Positions 62,743 through 64,000 of a stretch of DNA of 64,000 nucleotides are shown here, one piece after another (position 1 is the stretch's first letter; every line of letters starts with the position of its first letter). A model generated the notes under the pieces. That model did not search any database. It had not been told where the DNA came from and was given only the letters and a program-made list of their open reading frames with translations. This DNA is from Njordibacter sp937773555 (GTDB lineage: Bacteria; Pseudomonadota; Gammaproteobacteria; Pseudomonadales; Balneatricaceae), in the NCBI RefSeq assembly GCF_047730085.1, contig NZ_CP159830.1, positions 2,914,001-2,978,000 of the forward strand, in the 5' to 3' direction. The translations under genes were made by a program, and so were the position numbers.

Positions 62743-62770
62743 AAAAAAGGCCTCACTAGGAGGCCTTTGT
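62743..62770 (-). terminator. intrinsic terminator after yidC
   Basis: AAAGGCCT (62746-62753) and AGGCCTTT (62761-62768) form a perfect 8-bp stem, with a T-run on the minus strand, between yidC and mnmE. Confidence 0.8.
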
Positions 62771-62790
62771 AACATGTTTAGAGCATTAGG

Positions 62791-64000
62791 TTAATTTTTA
62801 CGCTCAGCCATGACTTTTTCAATTCGTTTGGTAATTATATATTGTTGCGTGATAGACAAGACGTTGTTGCACACCCAATACAAAACAAGACCCGCAGGAA
62901 ACCAAAGGAAAAAGATAGTGAACACAATAGGTAACATCTTCATTATCTTAGCCTGCATTGGGTCCGGAGGTGTCGGATTAAGCATTTGCTGAATGAACAT
63001 GGTGGCACCCATGAGCAGTGGTAATACAAAATAAGGGTCCTGTACGGAAAGGTCTTGGATCCAGAGGAAAAATGGTGCATGACGTAGCTCAACAGTCTCC
63101 ATCAACATCCAATATAAGCCAATAAATACAGGCATCTGGATAATAATAGGGAAACAACCACTTAAAGGATTAGCCTTTTCCCGTTTGTATAATTCCATCA
63201 TCCCTTGCGACATTTTAGATCGATCGTCGCCAAACTTTTCTTTTAATTTGGCAATTTCAGGCGCCAGCGCTCTCATCTTAGCCATTGAGCGATAAGAAAT
63301 AGCCGATGGGTAAAAGAAGAATGCTTTAACACATAGGGTGACCAATAAGATGGCCACACCCCAGTTGCCTGCAAACCCAAACATGGTGTTCAACAACCAG
63401 AATAATGGTTGTGAAACCCACCATAACCAACCGTAGTCAACCACCAAGTCTAGGTTCTCGGAAATTGCTTCAAGGTCTGCTTGAATCTTAGGGCCAGCAT
63501 AAAAGTCAGCCGATGTGGCACCAGACTGTCCCGCCTGTAACTCTAAAGCAGGGCTAACAAAACCAGCAATATAGTTATTTTTGCTAACCCGTGTGCTGTA
63601 GTTGTGTTGCTGCTCTGGGTTAGGTACCCAAGCAGTTACAAAGTAATGTTGTAACATGCCGACCCAGCCACCGGGCGCGGTGCGCTTTAGATTGGCATCG
63701 TCCATGTCATCAAAGTCATACCGATAGTACTTGTCATCTGGAAAAGAAAAAGCGGGGCCGAGGTAAGCAGACATGCCCATACCCCCAGACGCACTAGGGT
63801 CTGCAGAGCGGTCACGTTTAATTTGGCCAAATAAATTAGCAGACCAAGGCTGGTTGCCACGGTTGTCAACAGCGTAGGTTAAGTTGATTAGATGGCTGCC
63901 CCGATTAAAGGTGTAGATCTTGTTGATCACTGCGCCACTTTCGTCCGTAATGCTTAATACAACCTCTAAACTCTGCTCGCCGTCAAGTAATTCGTATGTT
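62791..64000 (-). CDS. yidC: membrane protein insertase YidC (5' end outside window)
   Basis: The frame stays open to the window end; 403 C-terminal residues are visible. Part of the large periplasmic domain comes first (beginning TYELLDGEQSLEVVLSI), then the conserved insertase core: YGWLWWVSQPLFWLLN, the hydrophilic-groove region YRSMAKMRALAPEIAKLKEK, and ANPLSGCFPIIIQMPVFIGLYW, cited in parts, with NVLSITQQYIITKRI at the C terminus. It inserts inner-membrane proteins with or without Sec. mnmE follows, as is standard, after a terminator. Confidence 0.95.
   Translation of the reverse strand, partial: TYELLDGEQSLEVVLSITDESGAVINKIYTFNRGSHLINLTYAVDNRGNQPWSANLFGQIKRDRSADPSASGGMGMSAYLGPAFSFPDDKYYRYDFDDMDDANLKRTAPGGWVGMLQHYFVTAWVPNPEQQHNYSTRVSKNNYIAGFVSPALELQAGQSGATSADFYAGPKIQADLEAISENLDLVVDYGWLWWVSQPLFWLLNTMFGFAGNWGVAILLVTLCVKAFFFYPSAISYRSMAKMRALAPEIAKLKEKFGDDRSKMSQGMMELYKREKANPLSGCFPIIIQMPVFIGLYWMLMETVELRHAPFFLWIQDLSVQDPYFVLPLLMGATMFIQQMLNPTPPDPMQAKIMKMLPIVFTIFFLWFPAGLVLYWVCNNVLSITQQYIITKRIEKVMAERKN

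Noticed and set aside
1..64000. CRISPR arrays, tRNA/rRNA genes, insertion sequences, prophage genes
   Set aside because: None recognised by eye: no regularly spaced repeats, no cloverleaf with TTCRA arm, no transposase or integrase frames.

Overview
The window comes from a marine gammaproteobacterium, probably heterotrophic and of the broad OMG/SAR92/Cellvibrionales kind. The evidence is gene content and order: glmS-glmU, a full atpIBEFHAGDC operon, parB-parA-rsmG-mnmG and mnmE-yidC all lie around a probable chromosomal origin. A trimethylamine monooxygenase, a TRAP dicarboxylate transporter and a multisubunit Na+/H+ antiporter point to the sea. The GC content looks moderate (low to mid 40s %, judged by eye). 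The genus cannot be fixed from the sequence. There are no rRNA or tRNA genes, insertion sequences, prophages or CRISPR arrays.

Layout. 1-5.2 kb holds housekeeping genes: the end of an ABC-F ATPase, hemB, radA, rimJ, then rpmB-rpmG and radC on the minus strand. 5.3-12.3 kb holds a FixL/FixJ-like two-component pair, tmm (trimethylamine monooxygenase), an FAH-family hydrolase, mdh, and an ammonium transporter with a 56-residue membrane peptide downstream. 12.5-19.1 kb is a complete C4-dicarboxylate module: sensor DctB, sigma-54 activator DctD, and the TRAP transporter dctP-dctQ-dctM. The dctP promoter region has a 22-bp palindrome and a second site, an IHF-type site and a near-perfect -24/-12 promoter. 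19.2-23 kb holds an MFS transporter, a YczE-like membrane protein, a HAMP-repeat receptor without a chemotaxis signalling tip, and a broken DUF2141 gene. 23-31.9 kb is a polyamine (putrescine) catabolism cluster: spuC/spuB/puuD on one strand, puuA/puuB on the other, and puuR behind a CHASE-domain histidine kinase.

32.6-47.5 kb is the leftward origin-proximal block: mnmG, rsmG, parA, parB, the ATP synthase operon, glmU and glmS, all on the minus strand. 47.5-48.7 kb is non-coding, AT-rich, and carries three perfect and several near-perfect DnaA boxes, so it is a good oriC candidate. 48.7-56.3 kb is an Mrp/Mnh-type antiporter operon with a split MrpA, three ND-like subunits and an extra small membrane protein. 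56.7-61.3 kb holds phosphate genes: pit, a DUF47/PhoU-like gene, and phoB-phoR only 6 nt behind mnmE. The window ends inside yidC.

Together the genes suggest a cell that scavenges small organic nitrogen and carbon compounds (TMA, ammonium, putrescine, C4-dicarboxylates) and phosphate, and runs a sodium/proton cycle. The strongest unusual signals are the complete enhancer architecture at dctP, the GAFTDA variant in DctD, an apparent ATC start codon in the mrpB-like gene, the tip-less HAMP receptor, the phoBR/pit/mrp block between mnmE and mnmG, and a 10-bp inverted repeat bracketing the tmm promoter region.
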